The notes under the pieces: model-generated
Seen by the model: the letters and a program-made list of their open reading frames with translations, nothing else
What the model was told of the DNA's origin: nothing
The model's database searches: none
Position numbers and translations under genes: made by a program
Assembly: GCA_910588175.1 (NCBI GenBank)
Contig: CAJUQQ010000005.1
Coordinates: 1 to 64,000, forward strand
DNA length: 64,000 nucleotides
Direction of reading: 5' to 3'
From: an uncultured Oscillibacter sp.
GTDB taxonomy: Bacteria; Bacillota; Clostridia; Oscillospirales; Oscillospiraceae
Shown: one piece after another, positions 7,959 to 16,438 of the stretch
Layout of the letters: each line of letters begins with the position of its first letter
Position numbering within the stretch: the first letter of the stretch is position 1

Positions 7959-8960
7959 TCAAACCGCGTAGAGTACCGTCTCATCCGCAAGCATGCTGTG
8001 ATGCCGTAAATACAGCTTATAATCCGGATGGCAGCTCAGAATGAAACTCGGGATTTCCCACATATCCTCCGGTTTGTGATACACGCAAATGGCCAGCTTG
8101 GGGCGCTGCTCCCGGATGATTCGCTCCGCGCCCCGGAGGGCCGCCAGTTCGGAGCCCTCAATGTCCATCTTCAGGAAGGTCACAGGACGGTTTTCCAGCA
8201 GGTCGTCCAGACGGCGGACCTCAATTTCAATGTCTCCCGACTCCGAAACTCTTGCGCCGCCCTCGCTGCCCTCCTGCGGGTCAAAGCGCAGCGTTGTATT
8301 CTTATCATACGCTCCATAGGGGAACAGTTCCGCCTGGGGATAATCCCGCAAGCTTTCCCGCGTAATTTGAAACTGCTTGGGGTTTGGCTCGAGAACATAC
8401 GCGTGGCCGTCCTCAAAATGCTTCAAAAAATATTCTGTCGTGCTGCCATCCAAGGCGCCTACATCGGCGAAGAACTCGCCGCGCATACCCGGGCACATCG
8501 TCCAAATCTCAAAATATTGCGGCTCTTGAAGACAGTCGAAAAACGCGAAATCATATTTGATTCCATACCGGTCCAATTTTGCCCTGATTTCATGCTGCGC
8601 AAGTTCCTTGCCCACGGTGATCAGCACCATATACTCCTTAAAATCCGGCAGCTTCAAAAACTCCTCAAAGGAAATAACCGGATATCCCTCCAGCATACCG
8701 GTCCTGTATGTGTCAATGAAGAAGGACGCTTTTATACCATTCTGCGCCGCAACCTGTCCGCCCTTTCCCGCGCCGTAAAAACATACTTTCGAGGTATTTC
8801 CATACTCCCAAGCAGACGAATTTCCCCCAACTATCCAATTGATTTCCTCGTTCTCGTGAAAGAACGAGTACAACAGCCGGTGCTTATAAATTTTCCTGGA
8901 CGTTTCATCCTGCAAAGCGTCGTAAATTTTCTGAAATTCTTCCGCGTCAGGCAGTCTCAT
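7959..8960 (-). CDS. FkbM-family methyltransferase with Rossmann-like N-terminus
   Basis: 333 residues. The FkbM methyltransferase part (about residues 160-333) shows FFADVGALDGSTTEYF and FLKMDIEGSELAALRG. FkbM proteins O-methylate sugars or related acceptors with SAM. Residues 60-150 are a separate Rossmann-like module starting VCFYGAGKGGQVA with SFFIDTYRTG, matching the module on the radical SAM protein at 4967. The ATG overlaps the stop of the glycosyltransferase upstream (ATGA), so translation is coupled. Its GC content is visibly lower than the gene upstream, marking a composition step near 8960. A glycan O-methylation role is inferred. Confidence 0.8.
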   Translation of the reverse strand: MRLPDAEEFQKIYDALQDETSRKIYKHRLLYSFFHENEEINWIVGGNSSAWEYGNTSKVCFYGAGKGGQVAAQNGIKASFFIDTYRTGMLEGYPVISFEEFLKLPDFKEYMVLITVGKELAQHEIRAKLDRYGIKYDFAFFDCLQEPQYFEIWTMCPGMRGEFFADVGALDGSTTEYFLKHFEDGHAYVLEPNPKQFQITRESLRDYPQAELFPYGAYDKNTTLRFDPQEGSEGGARVSESGDIEIEVRRLDDLLENRPVTFLKMDIEGSELAALRGAERIIREQRPKLAICVYHKPEDMWEIPSFILSCHPDYKLYLRHHSMLADETVLYAV

Positions 8961-9859
8961 ACAATATATTCTCCCATCCAGTCTTTTTCAAAATCCAAAA
9001 TTTCCGGCGCGTTCAAAAACGCCTCCCGGTTGGCCCGGAGCTCCGCCTTCATGGCCGCCAGCTCCGTCTCGCAGCCCGGGATTTCCAGCCGGGTGATCTT
9101 CTCCACCATGGAGATCATAAAGGACCACTCGAAGTACCGCCACACCGCCCCGCTCTCCGGGAACAGGCCGCCCAGCCACTCCGTCCGCGTCCGGTAGGCC
9201 GTCAGATACTCCTCCAGCGTCTCCCGGTTCAGCAGGGAATGGTTGGTGGTCCAGGCGGAATTGTTGCCCTCGTGGCGGCGGAAGGTGTACTTGGGCAGGC
9301 CGTGATAGGCCACCCGCTTCGCCCCCGCCAGCAGCTTGTACATCAGGGCAATGTCGTCATAGCTCCCCTCCTCCGGGAAGCGGAGGTCCTCCGCCAGCTC
9401 CCGGCGGAAGAGCTTTGTGGGAAAGGCCATGTTGTACTTCTTCCGCCACATCAGCTCCACCAGGGCCTCTTCGGCGGTCATCACCTTCTTCTCGTCAAAG
9501 ACCTTGTCCGCCGCGCCGCAGATGGCCACGTCCGCGCCGTTCTCCTCCAGAAGCGACCGCAGAAACTCCAGGAAATCCGGCTCCGCCCAGTCGTCATCGT
9601 CGATGAAGGTGATGTACGCGCCCCGGGCGGCGTCCAGGCCGGTGTTCCGGCCCGCGCCGATGTTGCCCCGCTCCCGGTGAATCACCCGGACCCGGGGGTC
9701 CCGGGCGGCATAGGAATCGGCGATTTCGCCGCTGCGGTCCGTGGAGCCGTTGTCCACGATCACAAACTCAAAGTCCCGGCAGGTCTGATTCAGAATGCTC
9801 TCAATGGCCTGGGAAACCAGGGTCTCCCGGTTATAGGCCAGCATAATGACGGAGATCAT
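8957..9859 (-). CDS. Family 2 glycosyltransferase
   Basis: 300 residues. It starts MISVIMLAYNRETLV; VDNGSTD and FIDDDDW (near residue 86) are classic GT2 nucleotide-sugar and metal motifs, and RNTGLDAARG precedes the DxD. The start at 9859 is set by the overlap with the rfbF-like stop (ATGA); the frame upstream of it lies inside the neighbour. It is part of the coupled island operon. Sugar and acceptor are unknown. Confidence 0.85.
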   Translation of the reverse strand: MISVIMLAYNRETLVSQAIESILNQTCRDFEFVIVDNGSTDRSGEIADSYAARDPRVRVIHRERGNIGAGRNTGLDAARGAYITFIDDDDWAEPDFLEFLRSLLEENGADVAICGAADKVFDEKKVMTAEEALVELMWRKKYNMAFPTKLFRRELAEDLRFPEEGSYDDIALMYKLLAGAKRVAYHGLPKYTFRRHEGNNSAWTTNHSLLNRETLEEYLTAYRTRTEWLGGLFPESGAVWRYFEWSFMISMVEKITRLEIPGCETELAAMKAELRANREAFLNAPEILDFEKDWMGEYIV

Positions 9860-10647
9860 CGTTCTTCCTCCCAAATCTTCCAGGGGGCGCGGCCGGCCGC
9901 CCACAGCCCCTCCAGCATTCCCTTGTCCCGCTGGGTGTCCATGCACTGCCAGAAGCCGGGGTGCTTGTAAATGCCCAGCTTCCCCTCCGCCGCCAGGGTT
10001 TCCAGGGGGCGGCGCTCCAAAACGCAGCCCTCGTTGGCGGAGAGATACGGAAAGACCTCCGGCTCCATCACCATAAAGCCGCCGTTGATCCAGCCGCCGT
10101 CCTCCTTGGCCTTCTCCCGGAAGCCGGAGACCGTGGTCCCCTCCTCGTCCAGGTCCAGCACGCCGAAGCGGCCCCCGGGCTGGATGCCCGTCAGGGTCAC
10201 CGTCTTTCCGGAGGACTGGTGCTGGCGCAAAAGCGCGTTCAGGTCCACGTCGCCGACCCCGTCGCCGTAGGTCAGCAGGAAGGGCTCCTCCCCCAGGTAT
10301 TTCTGGACGCGCTTAATCCGCCCGCCGGTCTGGGTGTTCAGCCCCGTGTCCACCAGCGTCACCCGCCAGGGCTCCGCCACATTGGCGTGGACCGTCATCC
10401 GGTTTTCCGCCGAGAAGTCGAAGGTCACGTCGGAACGGTGCAGGTAGTAATCCGCGAAATACTCCTTGATGATGTGGCCCTTATAGCCGCAGCAGATCAC
10501 AAAATCGTGGAAGCCGAAGCCGGAATAATACTTCATAATGTGCCACAAGATCGGCTGTCCGCCGATCTCGATCATGGGCTTCGGCTTCAGGTGGCTCTCC
10601 TCGCTGATGCGGGTGCCCAGGCCGCCCGCCAGAATCACAACCTTCAT
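9856..10647 (-). CDS. rfbF: Glucose-1-phosphate cytidylyltransferase (CDP-glucose synthase)
   Basis: 263 residues, the usual size for RfbF. It makes CDP-glucose from CTP and glucose-1-phosphate. Visible motifs are MKVVILAGGLGTRISEES (nucleotide binding), KPKPMIEIGGQPILWHIMK, LLTYGDGVGDVD (metal-binding D) and WINGGFMV. The ATG at 10647 overlaps the upstream stop. The usual partner CDP-glucose 4,6-dehydratase (rfbG) is not in the island, so CDP-glucose may be used directly by a glycosyltransferase or modified by enzymes encoded elsewhere. Confidence 0.88.
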   Translation of the reverse strand: MKVVILAGGLGTRISEESHLKPKPMIEIGGQPILWHIMKYYSGFGFHDFVICCGYKGHIIKEYFADYYLHRSDVTFDFSAENRMTVHANVAEPWRVTLVDTGLNTQTGGRIKRVQKYLGEEPFLLTYGDGVGDVDLNALLRQHQSSGKTVTLTGIQPGGRFGVLDLDEEGTTVSGFREKAKEDGGWINGGFMVMEPEVFPYLSANEGCVLERRPLETLAAEGKLGIYKHPGFWQCMDTQRDKGMLEGLWAAGRAPWKIWEEER

Positions 10648-12224
10648 TCCGTCTCCTCTCCCCATGCTTCCCGCAGGGCGGCGGCTTCCGGAAGGCCTCC
10701 GGCGCCCATCTCCTCCAGCTCCGCCACCAGTGCCCGGCACTCCTCCCGCCGGTTCTCCCGCCGGTACAGCTCCGCCAGGCGGAGCTTTCCAAACAGGAAG
10801 GCCGGGACCTGATTCTCCAGGGCCGCCAGGGTGAGGTACAGCCGGAGAAGCGCCTCCTCGCTCTTCACCGGTCCTCCCGCCGTCAAAAGCCCCGTCATCT
10901 GGTCCAGGGCCACCAGGCAGCCGCCGTTGAAAACCAGCCTGGCGATATCGTTGTGGTCCTGGAAAAACCGGGGGTCCTCCACCTGCCGCAGGGGGGAATC
11001 CTCCGGGAGGAGGCCGCGCAGCAGGCCGCCGGACCGCTCCGGCCGCTCCTCGGTCCGCGTCCGCTCCAAGAGCCGCCGGGCCAGGCCCTCCTTGTCGTTT
11101 CGAAGCAGGAGGCCGCGCAGCGTCTCATCCTCGGCGAACAGTTCCAATTGCGCTGGGGCGGTCACCGCCCCAGCGCAGTCCTGGGCCAGCAGGCCCAGGA
11201 CTGTCCGCGCCGCCTCCACATCGGTAAGCCGGCCGTCCCGGAGCACTTCGCTGGCGATGTTCCACACGTAAGCGCACCACTTTTCCCGATCCGGACAGTC
11301 ATAGGTCAGCGCCTCCATCGTCAGCGGATGCGCGACGATTTTGGCGCAGTCTCTCATCTTCTGATCGCCAGGAAGGGGGGTATGCCGCAAAACATCCAGG
11401 GTCGACAGCATTTCGAAGAGATGCCGTTCCCGCAGATAATCCTCCATGACATCCAGGACGCCATGACAGCGGAAAAATTCCTCAAGCCGCTGATGGAAGT
11501 AGAGATTGGACTCAAAATAGTTCTCAGAATAGCGGCGGGACAAGCTTGTCCCGTACTGCCGGTAATGATACGGGGCAAATTCGTTGATACCGATGCGTCG
11601 GCAATGGTCCGCGTAATTCAGCATCATCAGGGTATCGCTCCGCCAGTTCAATCCCCGTATCCAAATCTCCATGTTCTTGGGATCGCTCTCCGTCTCCAAA
11701 AACTTATCCAGGGGACGGAGACTCGCCCAAAGCGCCCCGGCGTAAGGCCCCGCCACGGGATAATTCCGGGCAAATTCCTCCAGGGTCAGAATCATGGGCG
11801 CGTCCAATTTCCGCAAAACCCGGGAGACCCCGTATCCGCTGCCGGGCGCCTGGTAATAGTTCACCGCCCCGGTCAACGCGAGGTCCAGATCGTTTTCCTC
11901 CGCGAAGGGCACCAGGCGCTCCAGATAGTCCAAATCCCACCAGTCGTCGGAGTCCAGATAAGCGAAGTATTTCCCGGTTCCCTCCCGGCGCACGGTGCCG
12001 TAAAGCAGATTGGGGACGGAACCGTTGACGTCGATATAGACCGGGATAATCCGCTTGTCCCGCTCCGCGTAGCTCCGGATGACTTCCCGGGTGTTGTCGG
12101 TGCTGCCGTGGTCAATCAAAATCCACTCAAAATCCGTATAGGTCTGGTTCAGCACGCTTTCCACGCACTGCGTCAGATACTCCCCCGGGTTGTACGCCTG
12201 GGTATAGATGGTCACCTTCGGCAT
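10644..12224 (-). CDS. Family 2 glycosyltransferase with long C-terminal extension
   Basis: 526 residues. The GT2 domain is residues 1-250: MPKVTIYTQAYNPGEYL, LIDHGSTDNTREV, and YLDSDDWWDLDYLERL near residue 91. The C-terminal ~250 residues are helical and leucine/arginine rich, possibly TPR-like, and I cannot name them. The ATG at 12224 is chosen because GGAGGTGA lies just before it; that site includes the TGA stop of the decarboxylase gene. The middle third looks lower in GC than the ends, a mosaic appearance. It is part of the coupled operon. Confidence 0.8.
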   Translation of the reverse strand: MPKVTIYTQAYNPGEYLTQCVESVLNQTYTDFEWILIDHGSTDNTREVIRSYAERDKRIIPVYIDVNGSVPNLLYGTVRREGTGKYFAYLDSDDWWDLDYLERLVPFAEENDLDLALTGAVNYYQAPGSGYGVSRVLRKLDAPMILTLEEFARNYPVAGPYAGALWASLRPLDKFLETESDPKNMEIWIRGLNWRSDTLMMLNYADHCRRIGINEFAPYHYRQYGTSLSRRYSENYFESNLYFHQRLEEFFRCHGVLDVMEDYLRERHLFEMLSTLDVLRHTPLPGDQKMRDCAKIVAHPLTMEALTYDCPDREKWCAYVWNIASEVLRDGRLTDVEAARTVLGLLAQDCAGAVTAPAQLELFAEDETLRGLLLRNDKEGLARRLLERTRTEERPERSGGLLRGLLPEDSPLRQVEDPRFFQDHNDIARLVFNGGCLVALDQMTGLLTAGGPVKSEEALLRLYLTLAALENQVPAFLFGKLRLAELYRRENRREECRALVAELEEMGAGGLPEAAALREAWGEETE

Positions 12225-12228
12225 GGAC

Positions 12229-13365
12229 TCACCTCCCATCCGCCAGGCGCTTCAGGTTCTCCATAAACGCCCGCTTATTCTCCTGGGGCCCGGTGGTGGG
12301 CCGTCCCAGATCCTCCCGGGCGCCGATGGCGCAGCGCACCTCCAGAAGGCACAGCTCCCGCCGCTCCGCGATCTCCGCCAGAGCCGCCTCCAGCGCCTCC
12401 GGCGTCTCCGCCGCCAGGGCCCGGGGATAGCCGCAGGCCCGGGCAATTTCCGGCAGGTCCAGCCCCCCCGCCGCCGTGGGCATCCCGCCCACGGACTCGT
12501 GGGCGGCGTTGTTCAGGACCACATGGACCAGATTCCCCGGCCCCGCCTGCCCAATGACGGCCATGGCCCCCATGTGCATCAGCAGCGCCCCGTCGCCGTC
12601 CAGGCACCAGACCCGGGCCTCCGGCCGGTGGAGCGCCGCCCCCAGGGCGATGGAGGACGCGTGGCCCATGGACCCCACCGTCAGAAAGTCCCGGCCGTGG
12701 CCCTGTCCCCAGCCCTCCCGGAGCTCGAACAGCTCCCGGCTGGCCTTGCCGGTGGTGGAGACGAAGACGGCCTTCTCCCCCGCGGCGGCGGCAATCCGCC
12801 GGATGGCCTCCTCCCGGCTCATGGTATGCCGGTTCTGATAGACGGTCTTTTTGCCGTAGGTCAGGCCGCCCTTGCGGATGATGAACGCGGCGCTTCCCCC
12901 CGCCGCCAGCAGGGGGCGGAAGTCCTCCATCGCCCTTCGGGCCTCCTCCTCCGGCGTCTCCGGGCCGAGGACGAAGGAGGGAATCTCCAGATCGTCCAGC
13001 AGACGCCGGGTCACAGCGCCCTGATAGATGTGCTGGGGCTCGTCGTGGACGCCGGGCTCCCCCCGCCAGCCCACCACGAAAATCACCGGAATTCCGTACA
13101 CCTGCCGGTGCAGCAGGGACGCCGCCGGGTTGATCAGGTTGCCCTCGCCGGAGTTCTGCAAATACACCGCCGGGGTTTTCCCCGTGGCCAGGTGATAGCC
13201 CGCCGCCAGGGCGGCGGCGTTTCCCTCGTTGGCGGCGATGACATGGCGTCGCGGGTCCGTCCCAAGGGTATCCATCAAATAGTCGCACAGCGGCCGCAGC
13301 TGGGAGTCCGGAACCCCCGTGTAGAATTCCGCTCCCAGCAGCTCCGCAAACGCCTCTGCCTTCAT
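12229..13365 (-). CDS. aepY: Phosphonopyruvate decarboxylase
   Basis: 378 residues. This ThDP-dependent enzyme turns phosphonopyruvate into phosphonoacetaldehyde, the step that pulls the unfavourable PEP mutase reaction forward. Family features are YTGVPDSQLRPLCDYL at the start, NEGNAAALAAGYHLATGK, YLQNSGEGNLINP, and the ThDP motif WCLDGDGALLMHMG ending in NNAAHESVGG. Its neighbours are PEP mutase and an iron alcohol dehydrogenase, which fixes the pathway. The ATG overlaps the dehydrogenase stop (ATGA). Confidence 0.93.
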   Translation of the reverse strand: MKAEAFAELLGAEFYTGVPDSQLRPLCDYLMDTLGTDPRRHVIAANEGNAAALAAGYHLATGKTPAVYLQNSGEGNLINPAASLLHRQVYGIPVIFVVGWRGEPGVHDEPQHIYQGAVTRRLLDDLEIPSFVLGPETPEEEARRAMEDFRPLLAAGGSAAFIIRKGGLTYGKKTVYQNRHTMSREEAIRRIAAAAGEKAVFVSTTGKASRELFELREGWGQGHGRDFLTVGSMGHASSIALGAALHRPEARVWCLDGDGALLMHMGAMAVIGQAGPGNLVHVVLNNAAHESVGGMPTAAGGLDLPEIARACGYPRALAAETPEALEAALAEIAERRELCLLEVRCAIGAREDLGRPTTGPQENKRAFMENLKRLADGR

Positions 13366-14429
13366 TGCGCCGCCTCCTCTGATAAAATCTGATGATACAG
13401 CCGGTCCACCGTCTCCTCCTCCAGGGGGAGGGGGTGGTTTTTCAGCCGCTCGGGGTTGACGGAGGTCCGCAGGATGGCGAAATCCTCCCGCCTGGCCGCC
13501 GGGCGCTTTAGCTCCAGGCGGCGGAGAAGGGCCTGAAACCGGGCGACGGACGCCGCCACCGTCTCACAGCCCATGGCCTCCGCCAGGCGGAGAAGCACCG
13601 CCTCCAGCGGCGTTCCGGCGGCCCGCTCCGCCATGTGGGGCCACAGGGCCGCCACGCACAGCGCCGCCGCGTGGCCGTGGGCCGTGCCGTACAGCGTGGT
13701 CAGCTTGTAGCACATGGCGTGCCCGGCGGTGGTCTGGGCGCGGTCAATGGCCCGCCCCGCCAGATGGGCCGCCTCCAGCATCCCGGCGTTTCCCGGCGGC
13801 GTGTTGGAAAGATAGCCGTCCAGATACTCCCAGACCGCCCGGACCGCCCGCCGGGACAGCTCCCGGCTCTCCTCCCCGGCCCGGACGGACCAGAAGGACT
13901 CGATGCCATGGCACAGCGCGTCCAGCATGGAGGCCTTCCGGTGGTAGTCCGGCAGGCTCTCCAGGGCCGCCGGGTCCAGCATCACGGCGGAGGGAAGGCA
14001 GCGCTCATGGGCAATGGACTGCTTCTCGCCCCGGCGGTACACCACGGCGTAGCGGGTGGCCTCGCTGCCCGTCCCCGCCGTGGTGGGGACCGCCAGGAAG
14101 GGGATGGGGTCCCCCTCCGCCCACAGCTTCACGCACTTGGCCACGTCCAGGGCGCTTCCGCCCCCCACCGCCGCGAGAGCCTGACATCCGGCGGCGCGGA
14201 AGGCCGCCTCCGCCGCCTCCGCCTCCTCGTACCGCGGATTGGGGCGGAAGCCGGAGAAGCGGACCACCTGAATGCCCAGCCGCTCCTCCAGCGCGTCAAA
14301 GTATCCGCCCAGCCTCCATGTTCTAAGGGAGCTTCCGCAGACCAGAAACAGCCGCTCCGCCCCGGTCTCCCGGAGCCAGCCGTCCAGCTCCCGGTAATCC
14401 CGGGAGGGATGAATCCTTCTCTGCTCCAT
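13362..14429 (-). CDS. Iron-containing alcohol dehydrogenase, likely phosphonoacetaldehyde reductase
   Basis: About 355 residues. A group III metal-dependent alcohol dehydrogenase: AAVGGGSALDVAKC binds NAD(P), VPTTAGTGSEATRYAV is the family signature, and DALCHGIESFW and GTAHGHAA carry metal-binding histidines. Placed between PEP mutase and phosphonopyruvate decarboxylase, it most likely reduces phosphonoacetaldehyde to 2-hydroxyethylphosphonate, as the PhpC-type reductases do. No aminotransferase for 2-aminoethylphosphonate is present in the window, which supports the hydroxy product. The start is ATG 14429 or GTG 14432; TGATG overlaps the upstream stop. Confidence 0.85.
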   Translation of the reverse strand: MEQRRIHPSRDYRELDGWLRETGAERLFLVCGSSLRTWRLGGYFDALEERLGIQVVRFSGFRPNPRYEEAEAAEAAFRAAGCQALAAVGGGSALDVAKCVKLWAEGDPIPFLAVPTTAGTGSEATRYAVVYRRGEKQSIAHERCLPSAVMLDPAALESLPDYHRKASMLDALCHGIESFWSVRAGEESRELSRRAVRAVWEYLDGYLSNTPPGNAGMLEAAHLAGRAIDRAQTTAGHAMCYKLTTLYGTAHGHAAALCVAALWPHMAERAAGTPLEAVLLRLAEAMGCETVAASVARFQALLRRLELKRPAARREDFAILRTSVNPERLKNHPLPLEEETVDRLYHQILSEEAAQ

Positions 14430-16438
14430 CACAGCGTGTCCGGAATCATGCGGATGATCTCGCCGAAGGGCATCAGCTCCCCGTCCGCCTCCAGAGCCCG
14501 GTGGTGCCGGAGAATGCTCTCCGCCGCCCGCCGCATGGCGGGCACCTGGCTGCGCATCAGCTGGTTGGCGTAAATCACGATATTCACGCCCCGCCGCCGG
14601 AATTCCTCCTCCGTCACGGCATGGAAGGACGTGGGCACCACCACCAGCGGCGTGCCCGGGTCCGTCCGGCGGAACCGCTCCACAAAGGTGAAGATCTCCT
14701 CCGGCTCCCTTCGCCGGGAGTGAATCATAATCCCGTCCGCGCCCGCCTCCACAAAGGCGGAGGCCCGTTTCAGCGCGTCCTCCATGCCCCGCTCCAGAAT
14801 CAAGCTCTCAATCCGGGCGATGATCATGAAGTCCGCCGACTTCTGCGCCCGCTTTCCGGCGGCGATCTTGGCGCTGAAATTCTCTATGGAATCCTGGACC
14901 TGGGCCGCCTCTGTGCCAAACAGGGAGTTTTTTTTCAGCCCCTTCTTGTCCTCGATAATCACGGCGGAAACCCCCAGCTTCTCCAGGGAGCGGACCGTGT
15001 ACACAAAGTGCTCCGTCAGTCCGCCGGTGTCTCCGTCAAAAATGATGGGCTTCGTGGTGACCTCCGTCAGATCGTCAATCGTGCGGAAGCGGGAGGTCAT
15101 GTCCACCAGCTCCATGTCCGGCTTGCCCTTGGCGGTGGAGTCGCAAAGGCTGGAGACCCACATGGCGTCGAAGGCGTAAGCCTTCCCCGCCTCGTGGACC
15201 ACGGAGTTTTCCACAATCAGGCCGGAGAGGCCGTCGTGGGCCTCCATGGCGGTCACCAGCCCCTTCAGCTCCAGGAGCCTGCGCAGGCGGCCCCGGCGGC
15301 TGTCCGGCAGGGACAGCTCCGCCCGGGAGCGGCGCTCCAACTCCTGGTAGCGGGGGTCCTTGGAATAGGGGAACTCCACCAGCCGCCCCCCATAGGACGC
15401 CAGCACGTCCAGCGTCTCCTCCCGCAGGGGCTTCTGGAAGCCCTGGCGCCAGTCGTCCCCGTGGACGACGATGTCCGGCTTCAGCGCCAGCAGCGTGGAC
15501 CGGTAGCTCAGCTCCGGCTGCTCCACCACCCGCTCCACGCCCTTGATGCTGGCGAAGAGGGTCTTCCGCTCCTCGAAGGGCAGCAGGGGGAAGCGCCGGT
15601 AGGAGGCCACCGCCGCGTCGGACAGCACCCCCACCGTCAGCCGTCCCAGCCCGGCGGCCCGCCGGAGGATGGCCATGTGGCCCCCGTGGAGCATGTCGGA
15701 GGAAAAGCACATGTACACCCTCCGGTTCTCCACCTCCCGGAGCTTGGCGGTCACCGCCGCCAGGTCCTCCGGCTGGTCCACCTCGCCGCAGAGCATGTTC
15801 CGCACGTCCAGGGGGTACAGCGCGCAGGCGTCCGTCACCTCGTTCAGCGCCTTTTCGGCGTAGCAGCTCCGCTGCCCCTCCTCGCAAAAGCGGACAATCC
15901 GGTCCAGCCAGACCAGCCAGTCCGCTTTTTTCAGGTGGTACAAGGGCTGGGCCGCCTGGGCGTGGCCGAAGAACTCCACCCCCACCTTTTCCACCCGGCC
16001 CTCCCGGACGACGGCCTTGAAATCCTTCTCCGGCAGGGGCGCGGTGGAGCTGACGGCGACGCTGCTTCCCTCCGACTCCAGGGAGAGGCGCAGAACCTCG
16101 CTCTCAAACACCAGGTCCCCGTGGAGCAGCAGGAGGTCGTCCTCCAGATACCCCCGGGCCAGGTAGATGGAATAGATATAATTCGTGCTCCGGTAGTCCG
16201 GGTTGCGGACAAAGGCAAGCCGCAGCGGCAAATTCAGGCTCTCGCAGTATTCCTCCAGCTGGCCGGGGAAGGGGCCGGTGGTCACCACCGCCTCCTCCAC
16301 CCCCGCCTCCGCCAGCTGGCGGAGCTGGCGGCTGAGGATGGTCTCCCCCGGGCTGAGCTCCGTCAGGCACTTGGGCTGGCGGTCCGTCAGGGGGGCCATG
16401 CGGGTGCCCATGCCGGAATTCAGAATCAGCGCTTTCAT
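14429..16438 (-). CDS. Trifunctional nucleotidyltransferase / cytidylyltransferase / PEP mutase
   Basis: 669 residues in three parts. Residues 1-230 are a sugar-phosphate-type nucleotidyltransferase (LNSGMGTRMAPLTDRQPKCL). Residues 236-370 are a TagD/glycerol-3-phosphate cytidylyltransferase-like domain with HGGH near 249. Residues 385-669 are PEP mutase with the diagnostic EDKKGLKKNS near 494 and FDGDTGG before it; the full EDKx(5)NS signature separates it from isocitrate-lyase-like relatives. The PEP mutase part makes phosphonopyruvate; the other two parts probably activate the final phosphonate, and perhaps a second alcohol-phosphate, as CMP derivatives for transfer to a glycan. It overlaps the kinase upstream (ATGA). 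Having two nucleotidyltransferases on one PEP mutase is unusual. Confidence 0.9.
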   Translation of the reverse strand: MKALILNSGMGTRMAPLTDRQPKCLTELSPGETILSRQLRQLAEAGVEEAVVTTGPFPGQLEEYCESLNLPLRLAFVRNPDYRSTNYIYSIYLARGYLEDDLLLLHGDLVFESEVLRLSLESEGSSVAVSSTAPLPEKDFKAVVREGRVEKVGVEFFGHAQAAQPLYHLKKADWLVWLDRIVRFCEEGQRSCYAEKALNEVTDACALYPLDVRNMLCGEVDQPEDLAAVTAKLREVENRRVYMCFSSDMLHGGHMAILRRAAGLGRLTVGVLSDAAVASYRRFPLLPFEERKTLFASIKGVERVVEQPELSYRSTLLALKPDIVVHGDDWRQGFQKPLREETLDVLASYGGRLVEFPYSKDPRYQELERRSRAELSLPDSRRGRLRRLLELKGLVTAMEAHDGLSGLIVENSVVHEAGKAYAFDAMWVSSLCDSTAKGKPDMELVDMTSRFRTIDDLTEVTTKPIIFDGDTGGLTEHFVYTVRSLEKLGVSAVIIEDKKGLKKNSLFGTEAAQVQDSIENFSAKIAAGKRAQKSADFMIIARIESLILERGMEDALKRASAFVEAGADGIMIHSRRREPEEIFTFVERFRRTDPGTPLVVVPTSFHAVTEEEFRRRGVNIVIYANQLMRSQVPAMRRAAESILRHHRALEADGELMPFGEIIRMIPDTL

